A stretch of 64,000 nucleotides of DNA from Eucommia ulmoides (GCA_016647705.1 CM028326.1:2604001-2668000), one strand, 5' to 3'. Shown: positions 1-12,529, counted from the stretch's first letter. Notes: generated by a model from the sequence alone, not told the origin. Program-made: numbers and translations.

Positions 1-694
1 ACAAGCATGGGGTCAGCCCTTCAATCGTGACACTATTCATCTAATTGTTTTTATGGGTTTAATAGACACTTTTAGCCTTCCCCCTTTCCCACCCCTATCC
101 ACAAATATTCCCCCACCCCTGCATCCCTTACACACCTGTATATCTATATGTCTATTCTTGAATGTTTGAGCAAGGAGCAGAATGAGGAAAAACAAAATGT
201 TAGATATATTCATAAACCCCCTTAAAACAGTAAAGTATAATGGACATAACTTTACTATCCAAAATTTTAAAGCAGATAATGATTCAGACTAAAGTAGGAC
301 GATTAGAAACTTTAGGGTGTTATGTGTGCAAATTAAAACTATGAGGAGCAAAGTGAAATAGTATTCAAACTTCAGGGATGCAAAGTGTAAAAAATCCTAT
401 CTTTTTAATTGCTGATTTTTTAAACAAGTATTAAAAGATAAAATAAATATAACTATTAATTAATTTGAATTAAATGATCACGTGCTCATATAATTCAAAC
501 CATGTAACTTTTGTGAATAATATAATGAAATTAAAAAGATTAGATTATAAAAAATGGCTGTCATTGTTTTAGGTGTAAAATGTAAATATAATATCTTATG
601 ATTTGAAGAGAGAGAAAATAATAATAATAATAATAAATTATTTATATATAGATTTGGTAGGAAAATGATTAGGGAAAATGATTTGGGGGAGGAA
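1..694. other. AT-rich flank left of the MULE, no gene seen
   Basis: No convincing coding frame, RNA gene or element end is visible. It contains short A/T runs and a small (AAT)n tract near 620-637. It is host or old repeat DNA in which the large MULE landed; the last 10 bases before the element form its target duplication. Confidence 0.6.
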
Positions 695-704
695 ATTATA
701 TGAG
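695..704. repeat. Left 10-bp target site duplication of the MULE
   Basis: The sequence attatatgag lies directly before the left terminus (gagttgtttacc) and recurs exactly after the right terminus at 13056-13065. A perfect duplication of 9-11 bp is the hallmark of Mutator-superfamily insertion and suggests a fairly young event. Confidence 0.93.
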
Positions 705-785
705 GAGTTGTTTACCTATTAAATATTAAAAAAAAAAAAAATTACTGAATGAAATTAGTTTTTAACTTATTTACCGTAGTAATGC

Positions 786-1130
786 ATTTCGCCCTTGTGA
801 AGGGCGAAATCGAAATTTTATTTTTATTTTTATTTTTTTTGATCCCGCGCTTGTGAACAGCGGGATCAAAAAAAATTAATTTAATTTGATCCCGCCCTTG
901 CGAAGGGCGGGATCAATAATTTTTTTTTTTTTTTTTATTTGATCCCGCCCTTCACAAGGGCGGGATCAAATGGATTTTTTTTTTTTTTTTTTTAAATGTG
1001 ATCCCGCCCTTATGAAGGGCGGGATCACCAAACGGCGACCAGCCGTTTACACGGCTGGTCGCCGTTTGCTTTGGCCGGTCAAACGACCGGCCAAAGCTGC
1101 AGAGAAGGCAGCCTAAAAAGGCTGCCTTCT
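786..1130. repeat. Cluster of eight palindromes in the left MULE arm
   Basis: Eight hairpin-forming inverted repeats lie one after another: 786-810 (stem atttcgccct), 841-867 (near-perfect gatcccgc stem), 888-914, 941-967 and 1000-1026 (stem gatcccgccctt), 1030-1067 (stem aaacggcgaccagccgt), 1068-1097 (stem gctttggccggtc) and 1103-1130 (stem agaaggcagcc). T/A runs separate the first five. All eight recur in mirrored order at 12624-12975. They may be protein-binding sites or structure-forming ends; no function is shown. Confidence 0.9.
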
Positions 1131-1236
1131 CCCCTTTTTTTTTTCGCAGGCTATTTTTTGTTTTTTTATAGGTATAGGTATAGGTTTAGCTTTAATTTGA
1201 AATTTTAAAATCTCGATATATGTGCACAATTTCGCC

Positions 1237-1243
1237 TATAAAT
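1237..1243 (+). promoter_or_regulatory. TATA box of the transposase gene inside the left MULE arm
   Basis: The sequence tataaat lies in cctataaatatcac about 130 bp upstream of a good splice donor (CACAG then GTTAGTATA at 1371/1372). The same TATA box and donor occur in the opposite arm. This places a short non-coding first exon at roughly 1265-1371, joined to an acceptor at 4323-4324 (tgatag) just before the transposase ATG. The transcript model is inferred. Confidence 0.65.
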
Positions 1244-1379
1244 ATCACTTACCGGATTTCATTAAAATTCACATTTCTTCATTTACTCCTTCTCTCATTT
1301 GTTCTTCATTTTGATATTTTTTTGTTCTAGTTACACTTCTTCTATTCAGACTTCTACTCCTCTATTCACAGGTTAGTAT

Positions 1380-4060
1380 ATTTTTAACGTTTTTTTAATT
1401 TATTTGTTAATTTAATTAGTATATTTTTTATCTTTATTTGTTAGTTAGTTGGTTAGTTTAATTTGTTAATTTAATTATTGAATTAAAAATTATACTTTGG
1501 TCATTTTTACATGTTTAAGAAAATATAAAATAATATATTATTTCAAAAAAAATGTTAGTTAGTTAGTTTAATTTTTTACTCTAGCTATTTAATTAAAAAA
1601 ATATACACTTTGACCCCTAAAAGTATAACAACTAGAAAAATATAAATTTTTAATATATTATTTTAAAATAAATTATTAGTTAGTTTGTTTGTTTTGTTAA
1701 TTTAATTTGTTTAATTAGTTGGTTAGTTTAATTTGTTAATTTAGTTGTTAAATTAAAAATTACACTTTGTCTCCTTTCACATGTGTAGAAAAATATACAC
1801 TTTGGCCCCTAAAATTTTTTCAATTACAAAAATATAAAATTTTCAACCTAACGTTTTAAAATAAATTGTTAGTTAGTTTCATTTTTGAATTTTGTTATTT
1901 AATTTAAAATGTATTTATTTAATTTGTTAATTTAGTTGTTAAATTAAAAATTACACTTTCGCCCCATGTGTACGAAAATATAAATCAACATATTACATTT
2001 TTAGTTAGTTTAATTTTCTAATTTAGCTATTTAATTAAAAATACACTTTGGCCACTGAAATTTTGATAATTAGAAAAATATAAAATTAAAATACCTATTA
2101 TTTTGTTTAATTTGTTAATTTAGTTGTTAAATTAAAAATTACACTTTCGCCCCATGTGTACGAAAATATAAATCAACATATTACATTTTTAGTTAGTTTA
2201 ATTTTCTAATTTAGCTATTTAATTAAAAATACACTTTGGCCACTGAAATTTTGATAATTAGAAAAATATAAAATTAAAATACCTATTATTTTGTTTAATT
2301 TGTTAATTTAGTTGTTAAATTAAAAATTACACTTTCGCCCCGTTCACATGTGTAGGAAAATATAAATCAACATATTACATTTTTAGTTAGTTTAATTTTG
2401 TAATTTAGCTATTTAATTAAAAATATACACTTTGGCCCCTTAAATTTTGATAATTAGAAAAATATAAAATTAAAATACCTATTATTTGTTTAATTTAGTT
2501 GTTAAATTAAAAATTACACTTTGTCTCCTTTCACATGTGTAGAAAAATATACACTTTGGCCCCTGAAATTTTTTCAATTACAAAAATATAAAATTTTCAA
2601 CCTAACGTTTTAAAATAAATTGTTAGTTAGTTTCATTTTTGAATTTTGTTATTTAATTTAAAATGTATTTATTTAATTTGTTAATTTAGTTGTTAAATTA
2701 AAAATTACACTTTCGCCCCATGTGTACGAAAATATAAATCAACATATTACATTTTTAGTTAGTTTAATTTTCTAATTTAGCTATTTAATTAAAAATACAC
2801 TTTGGCCCCTGAAATTTTGATAATTAGAAAAATATAAAATTAAAATACCTATTATTTTGTTTAATTTGTTAATTTAGTTGTTAAATTAAAAATTACACTT
2901 TCGCCCCGTTCACATGTATAGGAAAATATAAATCAACATATTACATTTTTAGTTAGTTTAATTTTCTAATTTAGCTATTTAATTAAAAATATACACTTTG
3001 GCCCCTTAAATTTTGATAATTAGAAAAATATAAAATTAAAATACCTATTATTTGTTTAATTTAGTTGTTAAATTAAAAATTACACTTTCGCCCCTTTCAC
3101 ATGTGTACGAAAATATACACTTTGGCCCTTGAAATTTTTTCAATTACAAAAATATTAAATATCAACCTATTGTTTTAAAATAAATTGTTAGTTAGTTTCA
3201 TTTTTTAATTTCGTTATTTAATTTAAAATGTATTTATTTAATTTGTTAATTTAGTTGTTAAATTAAAAATTACACTTTCGCCCCTTTCACATGTGTACGA
3301 AAATATACACTTTGGCTCTTGAAATTTTTTCAATTAGAAAAATATTAAATATTCAACCTATTGTTTTAAAATAAATTGTTAGTTAGTTTCATTTTTTAAT
3401 TTCGTTATTTAATTTAAAATGTATTTATTTAATTTGTTAATTTAGTTGTTAAATTAAAAATTACACTTTCGCCCCTTTCACATGTGTACGAAAATATACA
3501 CTTTGGCTCTTGAAATTTTTTCAATTAGAAAAATATTAAATATTCAACCTATTGTTTTAAAATAAATTGTTAGTTAGTTTCATTTTTTAATTTCGTTATT
3601 TAATTTAAAATGTATTTATTTAATTTGTTAATTTAGTTGTTAAATTAAAAATTACACTTTCGCCCCTTTCACATGTGTACGAAAATATACACTTTGGCTC
3701 TTGAAATTTTTTCAATTAGAAAAATATTAAATATTCAACCTATTGTTTTAAAATAAATTGTTAGTTAGTTTCATTTTTTAATTTCGTTATTTAATTTAAA
3801 ATGTATTTATTTAATTTGTTAATTTAGTTGTTAAATTAAAAATTACACTTTCGCCCCTTTCACATGTGTACGAAAATATACACTTTGGCTCTTGAAATTT
3901 TTTCAATTAGAAAAATATTAAATATTCAACCTATTGTTTTAAAATAAATTGTTAGTTAGTTTCATTTTTTAATTTCGTTATTTAATTTAAAATGTATTTA
4001 TTTAATTTGTTAATTTAGTTATTAAATTAAAAATTACACTTTCGCCTCTTTCACATTGGA
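1380..4060 (+). repeat. Tandem array of about 190-bp units, first intron of the transposase gene
   Basis: AT-rich units carry the conserved boxes acactttcgcccc, cacatgtgtacgaaaatata, acactttggc and ttagttagttt. In the inner part the spacing is exactly 191 bp (tacactttcg at 3271, 3462, 3653, 3844 and 4035). The outer part mixes this unit with a related, shorter type. The array fills the inferred first intron of the transposase transcript. The remaining 4061-4324 is AT-rich intron with no other feature. Confidence 0.9.
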
Positions 4061-4333
4061 ATATGATGTACAAATTGTGCACTTTCATTCCTCAAATTAA
4101 TTGAATCTATTTAGTTGATATTAGCTTGACGTGGAATTTATATTCGATTTAGAGTTAAAGTTAAAATAATTATTGAATAAATTCAAAATAAGTAAAATAT
4201 TAAGGATTGAAAATAAATTACTCTAACCCATAAAAAATGAACACTATAAACCAACATACTTTTGTGATTGAGTTTTAGTTAACGATATTTTTTTCTTGTT
4301 TTGTTTTGCCTTGTCAAATGATAGCCGCTTGAA

Positions 4334-6598
4334 ATGGATCACGTTCGATTGTTATTGTATTGGGGTGGTAGAATATTGGAAGGTACGGAGTTCGGGGTTT
4401 GTTATAGTACATCAGTTGTAAAATCTTTGGTTGTCCGTAGGGGAACAAGCTTAAATGAATTAATTGAGACGCTAAAACCATGTGTTCTTGAAGATGGGGT
4501 TACTGGAATTTTGAAACTAAAGTGTAGGATGCCGATGGCTCTTTTCGGGTCGAACTATAAATATACCTTGTTTTCTATCGAGGATGACTCAGCATTAAAC
4601 CAAGTGCTTGAGTTACCTCTTTATATACCCTCCCTTCTTGCTGTTGAAGTATATGTAGAGATTGAACGGGCATTTGATGATGGTCCAAATTTTTTTCCCC
4701 CAAGTGGTCATTTTACCAACTTAATGACCCAGAGTTTAAATCCGTACAGTACCCAATCTGACGGACAATTTTTCGGCACCGTTCCCCAAGCAGTCCAATC
4801 TAATTACACCATCCCACCCCCTTACAGTCTAGAACAATATCATTCCCACAATACTCCTATGCTGCACCCCCAATTACTTGAGTCTAATTACACCGTCCCA
4901 CTCCCCTATATTCCAGAGCAAGATCATTCTCATAGTATGATTGACCGTGGTCATGGCACCAGCTCTGCTCTTCCACATCCCCATTATTCACCGAGTAGTC
5001 CGCCGCAAGATAACATAAGTAATTATGGTGGTGATTTTGATACAATTGATAGTCGCGACGATGTGTCAGAAGAAGAGTTCGATGCGGATTTAGCGTTTCA
5101 GCCAGACGAAGATGTAGATACTGGGCCTAGCGGGCAAGGGGGTGAAAATCAGCAATTGGAGTTAGACAATGTAATTTCATTTTTCAATAACTTGGAATGG
5201 GGTGACGACGATGACTTGGCGAAATACGAGCCGAAGTTGCGGAAGAATTTTTGGACACCGGAGATGGACGAATTCCGTACTGGTATGGTCTTTAAGGACA
5301 AGGAACATCTCCAGCAGGCCGTCAAATTTTACCACTTGAAAAAGAACAAAGAGTTTTATGTCTCGCAAACGAACAAGAAGCTCTGGTCGATTAATTGTTC
5401 GCATGGATGCGATTGGAGGTTGCGGGCGGGGAGGAAAAAAAGTCACGGTATGTTTGAGATTACACAGTATGAGGGGCAACACACATGTTTCTATAATCAT
5501 ACTGCTGTAGATCATAAAAATTTGGATTCTGCACTCATTTCGAACCTAATACTTGGACAAGTAGAACAGGATCCAGAATTGAAGATTGGCGTCATTGTGG
5601 CTTACGTGAAGGAGGCTCATGGATACACTATCTCCTATAGAAAAGCTTGGTTGGCTAGATCTAAAGCCATTGAGACCTTGTTCGGAGATTGGGATGAATC
5701 ATACCGGAAGTTACCGAAATTTATGGTCGCGTTGCAGCACTACAATGCAGGTACGATTGTCGAGTGGCGCACTGTGTCGACTGATATGCCTGACTATAGG
5801 ATGTTCGACATGGTATTTTGGGCATTCAAAGCTTCAGTCGACGGATGGCGTTATTGTCGCCCTGTAATCACCATTGACGGGACCCATTTGTATGGTAAAT
5901 ATGATGGAAAGATTTTAATCGCCATAGGAATGACGTCGTCCAACAAGTGCTACCCATTGGCTTTTGCAGTCGTACCGACGGAGGATTACCGATGTTGGCG
6001 CTGGTTCATCTACATGCTTAAGCGTCATATTGTCGGTGATCGTCCTGAGGTTACATTGATATCTGATAGACACGCCGGCATTATTAGTGCAGTTGACAAT
6101 ATTTGGCTTAATCAACATAACGAGCCCCTCCGATATCATCGATTTTGTTTGCGGCACCTTTGTAGCAATTTCAATAAGATTGCTAAAAATCAGCATCTCA
6201 AAGATCTTGCTTGGAATGCAGGTGCTGCAACACAAATTCGAAAATACGATGCTATCATGGAAGAGATCAAAAAGATTGATGTTCAGGCGCATGCATGGTT
6301 GAGCAATCATGCACCTTACAAATGGACCAGGGCACACGACAATGGTAAGCGTTGGGGAGTCATGACGACCAATTATGCAGAGGTATTTAACAATTGTTTA
6401 AAGGGTGCAAGAAATGTTCCAATAACTGCAGCCGTCAAGATTACGTTCTACAGGATGGTTAAATACTTTGATATTGGTCGACAACAAGCTTTAAAGGACT
6501 CAGCTGACGGTTACGTATATGCTAAACACGTCGTTGATAAAATACAGAAATCTCAAGCCAAGTCTAAAACATACGAGATTCAAATATTCAATCGGTAA
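4334..6598 (+). CDS. MURA-type MULE transposase
   Basis: A 754-aa protein in one open exon would cut and insert the element in the nucleus. Residues 1-110 look like the beta-rich PB1-like domain found at the N-terminus of many plant MULE transposases (LLLYWGGRILEG). Residues 230-300 are acidic and disordered. Residues 307-400 form the MuDR DNA-binding region with a Cys/His zinc-binding pattern (INCSHGCDWRLRA then QHTC). About 505-610 is the DDE-type MULE catalytic core, with Asp515 in TIDGTHL and Asp578 in LISDRHAGI; the third acidic residue lies further on and I do not assign it. The chain stops at KTYEIQIFNR, where related proteins continue into a SWIM zinc finger; no such finger is visible before 6961. 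The stop overlaps a possible donor (AATCG then GTAATT), so a missing exon cannot be excluded. The ATG at 4334 lies 10 nt after a good acceptor. Confidence 0.93.
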   Translation: MDHVRLLLYWGGRILEGTEFGVCYSTSVVKSLVVRRGTSLNELIETLKPCVLEDGVTGILKLKCRMPMALFGSNYKYTLFSIEDDSALNQVLELPLYIPSLLAVEVYVEIERAFDDGPNFFPPSGHFTNLMTQSLNPYSTQSDGQFFGTVPQAVQSNYTIPPPYSLEQYHSHNTPMLHPQLLESNYTVPLPYIPEQDHSHSMIDRGHGTSSALPHPHYSPSSPPQDNISNYGGDFDTIDSRDDVSEEEFDADLAFQPDEDVDTGPSGQGGENQQLELDNVISFFNNLEWGDDDDLAKYEPKLRKNFWTPEMDEFRTGMVFKDKEHLQQAVKFYHLKKNKEFYVSQTNKKLWSINCSHGCDWRLRAGRKKSHGMFEITQYEGQHTCFYNHTAVDHKNLDSALISNLILGQVEQDPELKIGVIVAYVKEAHGYTISYRKAWLARSKAIETLFGDWDESYRKLPKFMVALQHYNAGTIVEWRTVSTDMPDYRMFDMVFWAFKASVDGWRYCRPVITIDGTHLYGKYDGKILIAIGMTSSNKCYPLAFAVVPTEDYRCWRWFIYMLKRHIVGDRPEVTLISDRHAGIISAVDNIWLNQHNEPLRYHRFCLRHLCSNFNKIAKNQHLKDLAWNAGAATQIRKYDAIMEEIKKIDVQAHAWLSNHAPYKWTRAHDNGKRWGVMTTNYAEVFNNCLKGARNVPITAAVKITFYRMVKYFDIGRQQALKDSADGYVYAKHVVDKIQKSQAKSKTYEIQIFNR

Positions 6599-6961
6599 TT
6601 TAGTATTCATTATTATTTTTTCACGTTACATATAATTGTTACGACATAATTTAACAACTAAATATTTTTTTTAATATAATATTTATGATTATTTTAACTT
6701 TAATCGCCTTTAATATTATACCGTTACGAGTTGTTTTGCCTTTTTAAGAATCTTTCCGGAATGTTAGACACATTGCTCGATCTCTCATTCAAATTCTGTA
6801 TCTATTTGCGAAGCAATATATACGGTACATCAACAACTTTCTAAATCTCCAGACGTTACAAAAAAATGTATTTACTAACTACATAAATTACTATATAACT
6901 ATATATTTACAAAAAAAATGTATTTACATTTCTATAACTAAACTATCAACTACATAACTAA
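6599..6961. other. AT-rich spacer between the convergent MULE genes
   Basis: About 360 bp separate the two stop codons and must hold both 3' ends. I looked for a C-terminal SWIM exon (CxC...CxH) of the transposase on + and saw none. The stretch 6750-6880 stays open in one frame but resembles no known domain. Confidence 0.6.
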
Positions 6962-9360
6962 TTATGTACCGCAAGGCCTCCGACGGACGTTCCTCCGCCC
7001 TCGTCGTTGTGCAACAGGAGGTTCCTCAGCCTCCTCATGAACTTGTGTAACTTGTCCGAAGTTCGTGAACGCCTGATGCATACTCCCCGGGATAGCATCG
7101 ACGTCGTCCTCGAACCACGGCACCGGCGACACTTGTCTTTGCAATCTTGTGGGTTCGGCAAATGCCACCGGAGGAATGACGCCTGAAGTTGAAATAAATT
7201 CATCCATCTCCGGAGTGACGAATGACGATGACGGGTGTGTACCTAGCTGCGATGCGTAATGCGAATAAGGGTCATGCATCTGGTACACGTTGGATGGCCC
7301 AGCATCGTCACCCATGCCGTACGAACTAGATGATACGGCATGAGCGCCCATGCCGTACGTACTAGATGATCCGGCATAAGCGCCCATGCCGTACGATGTA
7401 GAAGGTTCGGCATCGCCCACACTACCTGGACGATAGGCATCAGAAGTCCATGGCTGAGGAGAAGGCTGAGGAGCAGCCTGAGGAGATGAAGGAACGTCAG
7501 CTGCCACATGGCGTGGTACTCCTCGATACATCCTCCCAATGGTGCCATCATTGATGGCATGAGCCAGCTCGATACCCGATTCTGCAGTACCGGACCGTAG
7601 GGTTAGATCACTCAAGCGTATCAAGTTTGATACCTCCGTATCCTACGAAACACATAAATTGGTTTAATTAATACATGAATAATAACAACATAATCTAACT
7701 CATATAACTAAACAGATGGTACAGTCAATGTGATCATACATCTAATCCCAGTCGTCCTCCTATTGGTAGATACCCAAATTGAGGTTGGTACGCCGGGTTG
7801 ACCAAAAATCTTCGTGTGATTCGCCAATACCAATCTATGTATTCTTGGTCAACCCCTATCCCTTGCTCAAAATTGGCGACATCTGGTGCTTGCCGATTAT
7901 TCCACGCAACTATATGTGCATGGTGATGGTCAGCCCAGTTTGCACGGAAGTATCCTCGCCGAGTAATTTTGTGCAAGTTCCTGTCCCACATTATCGGTTC
8001 AGGAACCCCTTGGCGATAACCAAACTGTCGTAGCACGCGGAGGGGATACGTGTACTCGACAATCTCATAGCATATTAGGGGCAACTTTGCCATCCAAATA
8101 TCTTCTCCATCTTTAGTATATGGAGGCAAAGTCGGCAAGGTATAGGGCATCCAAATGATCTGTAAAATAAAATATAAACAAACAAATAAAAAAATTAAAA
8201 TTTCGATATAAGTAAATAAATAACCTCGTCATTCTTCAAGCGATCTAACTGATCGCGATACACCACCAAAATATGCATCGGCAAATTATCCAAATTAAAT
8301 TGAAGAGTCCACCTGTACACCAAAAATATAAATCATAAGTTTAATATCCATAAATAAATATCTATTACATGATAAATGAAATTAAAAATAAAATACTAAT
8401 TACTTACCAATAACCCCTCGGAGCAGCTGGGAACTTCAAGTCGCCGCCGTAGTCGAGCTCTCCGAATGATATATTATAGTCGGGGAGAGGGACTACTTCA
8501 GGCCGAAGCCTTGGAAATCGCTCCCAAGCCCAACACTCCAACAAAAATAGGCACCCGGCAATGTGTTTCTTGTTGGGCTTCGTCGCCTTACAGAGCTCGC
8601 GGTAGAGGATCGCTAGGGTCGCACTGCCCCAGCTATACTTGACGAAAGGTGTCAAGTCACGCAGCAGTAGGAGGTAGGCTAACTTAACTCTGTTGTGTGA
8701 TTTATCAGAAAACAACATCTCACCAAGCATAAGCAAGCAATATGCACGTGCGTAGCAATGCATAACCTCCTCGTTGGCCTCGTCAGGAACTATAGCAAAG
8801 GTATCCCGTAACCACTTCAGCGTCAAAGACCCATTCCTAATCTTATCCACTGGTGGTTGCACTCCGAGTAGCTCACCGCAGAGTCTCTGCCAGACGGTAT
8901 CCTCATGCGAGTCATCATTCTGGATAACTGGCAACCCATGCACGGGTAACCCCAATAAGACGGTCACGTCCTGCAATGTGACAGTCATCTCCCCGACGGG
9001 TAGATGGAAAGTGTGCGTCTCCGGACGCCATCTCTCTACCAACGCGGTTATGAGGGCCCTATCTAACCGCTTCGGCCACAACCTAAATGGGCCGTACAAA
9101 CCAACTGATTCTATTAACTGTATAACTCTAGGGGGGACATTTTCTCTCCATTCCCCTACATCGTGTCCAACACAGTCAAAAGTATTGATATCCTGAAACA
9201 TTTAATAAGACATAATAAATAACATTAAAAAATTAAAAAACTTAAATAAAAAAAAAACAAATGCAATAACCTAAATGTTTACCTGCGCTAACCAAACTAG
9301 TTCGGACCTGTGCTGTCCCTGTTGGTGTAGAACTGAAGTATCTTCAGGCCCAGGATGCAT
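6962..9360 (-). CDS. Plant mobile domain (PMD) protein, five exons, MULE-borne
   Basis: The coding exons on - are 9360-9283, 9192-8408, 8312-8225, 8159-7740 and 7642-6962. All donors and acceptors are GT-AG and the frame stays open, giving 683 aa. The start MHPGPEDTSVL followed by HRSELVW is typical of PMD proteins, often labelled 'serine/threonine phosphatase 7 long form homolog'. The second exon carries the PMD core (WRPETHTFHLPVGEMTVTLQ, VTVLLGLPVHG). Exons 3-4 continue it (FNLDNLPMHILVVYRDQLDR; VPEPIMWDRNLH). The C-terminal third is low complexity with YGMGA-x-A-x-SSS repeats. No phosphatase domain is seen. Host relatives (MAIN/MAIL) act in genome stability and silencing; the role of transposon copies is unsettled. 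The ATG follows an acceptor at 9363, and an upstream exon probably lies in the right arm near 12413-12510. Confidence 0.9.
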
Positions 9361-9590
9361 AGCTGAAATTTTTTCCCACAACACTCGTGGTAAATTTGTT
9401 AGTACGAAATTAAAATTTAATCATATTTATAAACAAAATATAAGATTCATTATAAAGAAATATGCGCGACAAGTGCATAAAATTTATAATACATAAAAGT
9501 TGACATAACAAAAAAATAAAGTAGCATAAACATTCATTACAATAAACCGACAAGATCAATTGGGTGCAAGGCAGGGTCGGGATGGACATT

Positions 9591-12400
9591 TTCGCCTATC
9601 AAAATTTAATAACTAAATTAACAAATTAAACAAATAATAGGTATTTAAATTTTATATTTTTCTAATTGTCAAATTTTCAGGGGCCAAAGTGTATATTTTT
9701 AATTAAATAGCTAAATTAGAAAATTAAACTAACTAAAAATGTAATATGTTGATTTATATTTTCCTACACATGTGAAAGGGGCGAAAGTGTAATTTTTAAT
9801 TTAACAACTAAATTAAACAAATAATAGGTATTTTAATTTTATATTTTTCTAATTATCAAAATTTAAGGGGCCAAAGTGTATATTTTTAATTAAATAGCTA
9901 AATTAAAAAATAAAACTAACTAAAAGTGTAATTTTTAATTTAACAACTAAATTAACAAATTAAATAAATACATTTTAAATTAAATAACAAAATTCAAAAA
10001 TGAAACTAACTAACAATTTATTTTAACATAATAGGTTGAAATTTTATATTTTTGTAATTGAAAAAATTTCAGGGGCCAAAGTGTATATTTTTCTACACAT
10101 GTGAAAAGGGCGAAAGTGTAATTTTTAATTTAACAACTAAATTAACAAATTAAATAAATACATTTTAAATTAAATAACGAAATTAAAAAATGAAACTAAC
10201 TAATAATTTATTTTAAAACAATAGGTTGATATTTAATATTTTTCTAATTGAAAAAATTTCAAGGGCCAAAGTGTATATTTTCGTACACATGTGAAAGGGG
10301 CGAAAGTGTAATTTTTAATTTAACAACTAAATTAACAAATTAAATAAATACATTTTAAATTAAATAACGAAATTAAAAAATGAAACTAACTAATAATTTA
10401 TTTTAAAACAATAGGTTGATATTTAATATTTTTCTAATTGAAAAAATTTCAAGGGCCAAAGTGTATATTTTCGTACACATGTGAAAGGGGCGAAAGTGTA
10501 ATTTTTAATTTAACAACTAAATTAACAAATTAAATAAATACATTTTAAATTAAATAACAAAATTAAAAAATGAAACTAACTAACAATTTATTTTAAAACA
10601 ATAGGTTGAATATTTAATATTTTTCTAATTGAAAAAATTTCAAGGGCCAAAGTATATATTTTCGTACACATGTGAAAGGGGCGAAAGTGTAATTTTTAAT
10701 TTAACAACTAAATTAAACAAATAATAGGTATTTTAATTTTATATTTTTCTAATTATCAAAATTTAAGGGGCCAAAGTGTATATTTTTAATTAAATAGCTA
10801 AATTAAAAAATTAAACTAACTAAAAATGTAATATGTTGATTTATATTTTCGTACACATGTGAACGGGGTGAAAGTGTAATTTTTAATTTAACAACTAAAT
10901 TAACAAATTAAATAAATACATTTTAAATTAAATAACGAAATTAAAAAATGAAATTAACTAATAATTTATTTTAAAACAATAGGTTGAATATTTAATATTT
11001 TTCTAATTGAAAAAATTTCAAGGGCCAAAGTGTATATTTTCCTACACATGTGAACGGGACGAAAGTATAATTTTTAATTTAACAACTAAATTAAACAAAT
11101 AATAGGTATTTTAATTTTATATTTTTTTAATTATCAAAATTTAAGGGGCCAAAGTGTATATTTTTAATTAAATAGCTAAATTAAAAAATTAAACTAACTA
11201 AAAATGTAATATGTTGATTTATATTTTCGTACACATGTGAAAGGGGCGAAAGTGTAATTTTTAATTTAACAACTAAATTAACAAATTAAATAAATACATT
11301 TTAAATTAAATAACAAAATTAAAAAATGAAACTAACTAACAATTTATTTTAAAACAATAGGTTGAATATTTAATATTTTTCTAATTGAAAAAATTTGAAG
11401 GGCCAAAGTATATATTTTCGTACACATGTGAAAGGGGCGAAAGTGTAATTTTTAATTTAACAACTAAATTAAACAAATAATAGGTATTTTAATTTTATAT
11501 TTTTCTAATTATCAAAATTTAAGGGGCCAAAGTGTATATTTTTAATTAAATAGCTAAATTAAAAAATTAAACTAACTAAAAATGTAATATGTTGATTTAT
11601 ATTTTCCTACACATGTGAATGGGGCGAAAGTGTAATTTTTAATTTAACAACTAAATTAACAAATTAAACAAAATAATAGGTATTTTAATTTTATATTTTT
11701 CTAATTATCAAAATTTCAGGGGCCAAAGTGTATTTTTAATAAAATAGCTAAATTAGAAAATTAAACTGACTAAAAATGTAATATGTTGATTTATATTTTC
11801 GTACACATGGGGCGAAAGTGTAATTTTTAATTTAACAACTAAATTAATAAATTAAATAAATACATTTTAAATTAAATAACAAAATTCAAAAATGAAACTA
11901 ACTAACAATTTATTTTAAAACGTTAGGTTGAAAATTTTATATTTTTGTAATTGAAAAAATTTCAGGGGTCAAAGTGTATATTTTTCTACATATGTGAAAG
12001 GAGACAAAGTGTAATTTTTAATTTAACAACTAAATTAACAAATTAAACTAACCAACTAATTAAACAACTAAACCAACAAATTAAATTAACAAAACAAACA
12101 AACTAACTAATAATTTATTTTAAAATAATATATTAAAAATTTATATTTTTCTAGTTGTTAAACTTTTAGGGGTCAAAGTGCATATTTTTTTTAATTAAAT
12201 AGCTAGAGTAAAAAATTAAACTAACTAACTAACATTTTTTTTAAAATAATATATTATTTTATATTTTCTTAAACATGTGAAAATGGTCAAAGTATAATTT
12301 TTACTTCAACAATTAAATTAACCAACTAACTAACAAATAAAGGTAAAAAATATACTAATTAAATTAACAAATAAATTAAAAAAACGTTAAAAATATACTA
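9591..12400 (-). repeat. Tandem array of about 190-bp units, first intron of the PMD gene
   Basis: This is the inverted counterpart of the left array, with boxes ggccaaagtgtat, cgtacacatgtgaaaggggcg and aaagtgtaatttttaattt. Successive units are about 190 bp apart in the clean part (aagggcc at 10261 and 10451), mixed with the shorter unit type. It lies between a donor at 12412 and an acceptor at 9363 on -, so it is the inferred first intron of the PMD transcript. Confidence 0.88.
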
Positions 12401-12529
12401 ACCTGTGAATAGAGGAGTAGAAGTCTGAATAGAAGAAGTATAACTAGAACAAAAAATATCAAAATGAAGAACAAATGAGAGAAGGAGGAAATGAAGAAAT
12501 GTGAATTTTAATGAAATCCGGCAAGTGAT

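Larger units (their letters stand above)
705..4060 (+). repeat. Left terminal inverted repeat of the MULE
   Basis: The order from the outer end is: the terminus gagttgtttacc, an A-run, the box acttatttaccgtagtaatg, eight palindromes, a TATA box with 5' exon, then a tandem array. The same order is found reversed at 9591-13055. The inner limit is approximate because the arrays differ in copy number and unit mix. Confidence 0.85.

Noticed and set aside
1380-4060. Regularly spaced repeats as a CRISPR-like array
   Set aside because: Units are contiguous 190-bp tandem repeats without distinct spacers, in plant nuclear DNA.
5177-6337. Open frames on - and in other frames across the transposase gene
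   Set aside because: They are shadows of the 754-aa frame and carry no domain of their own.
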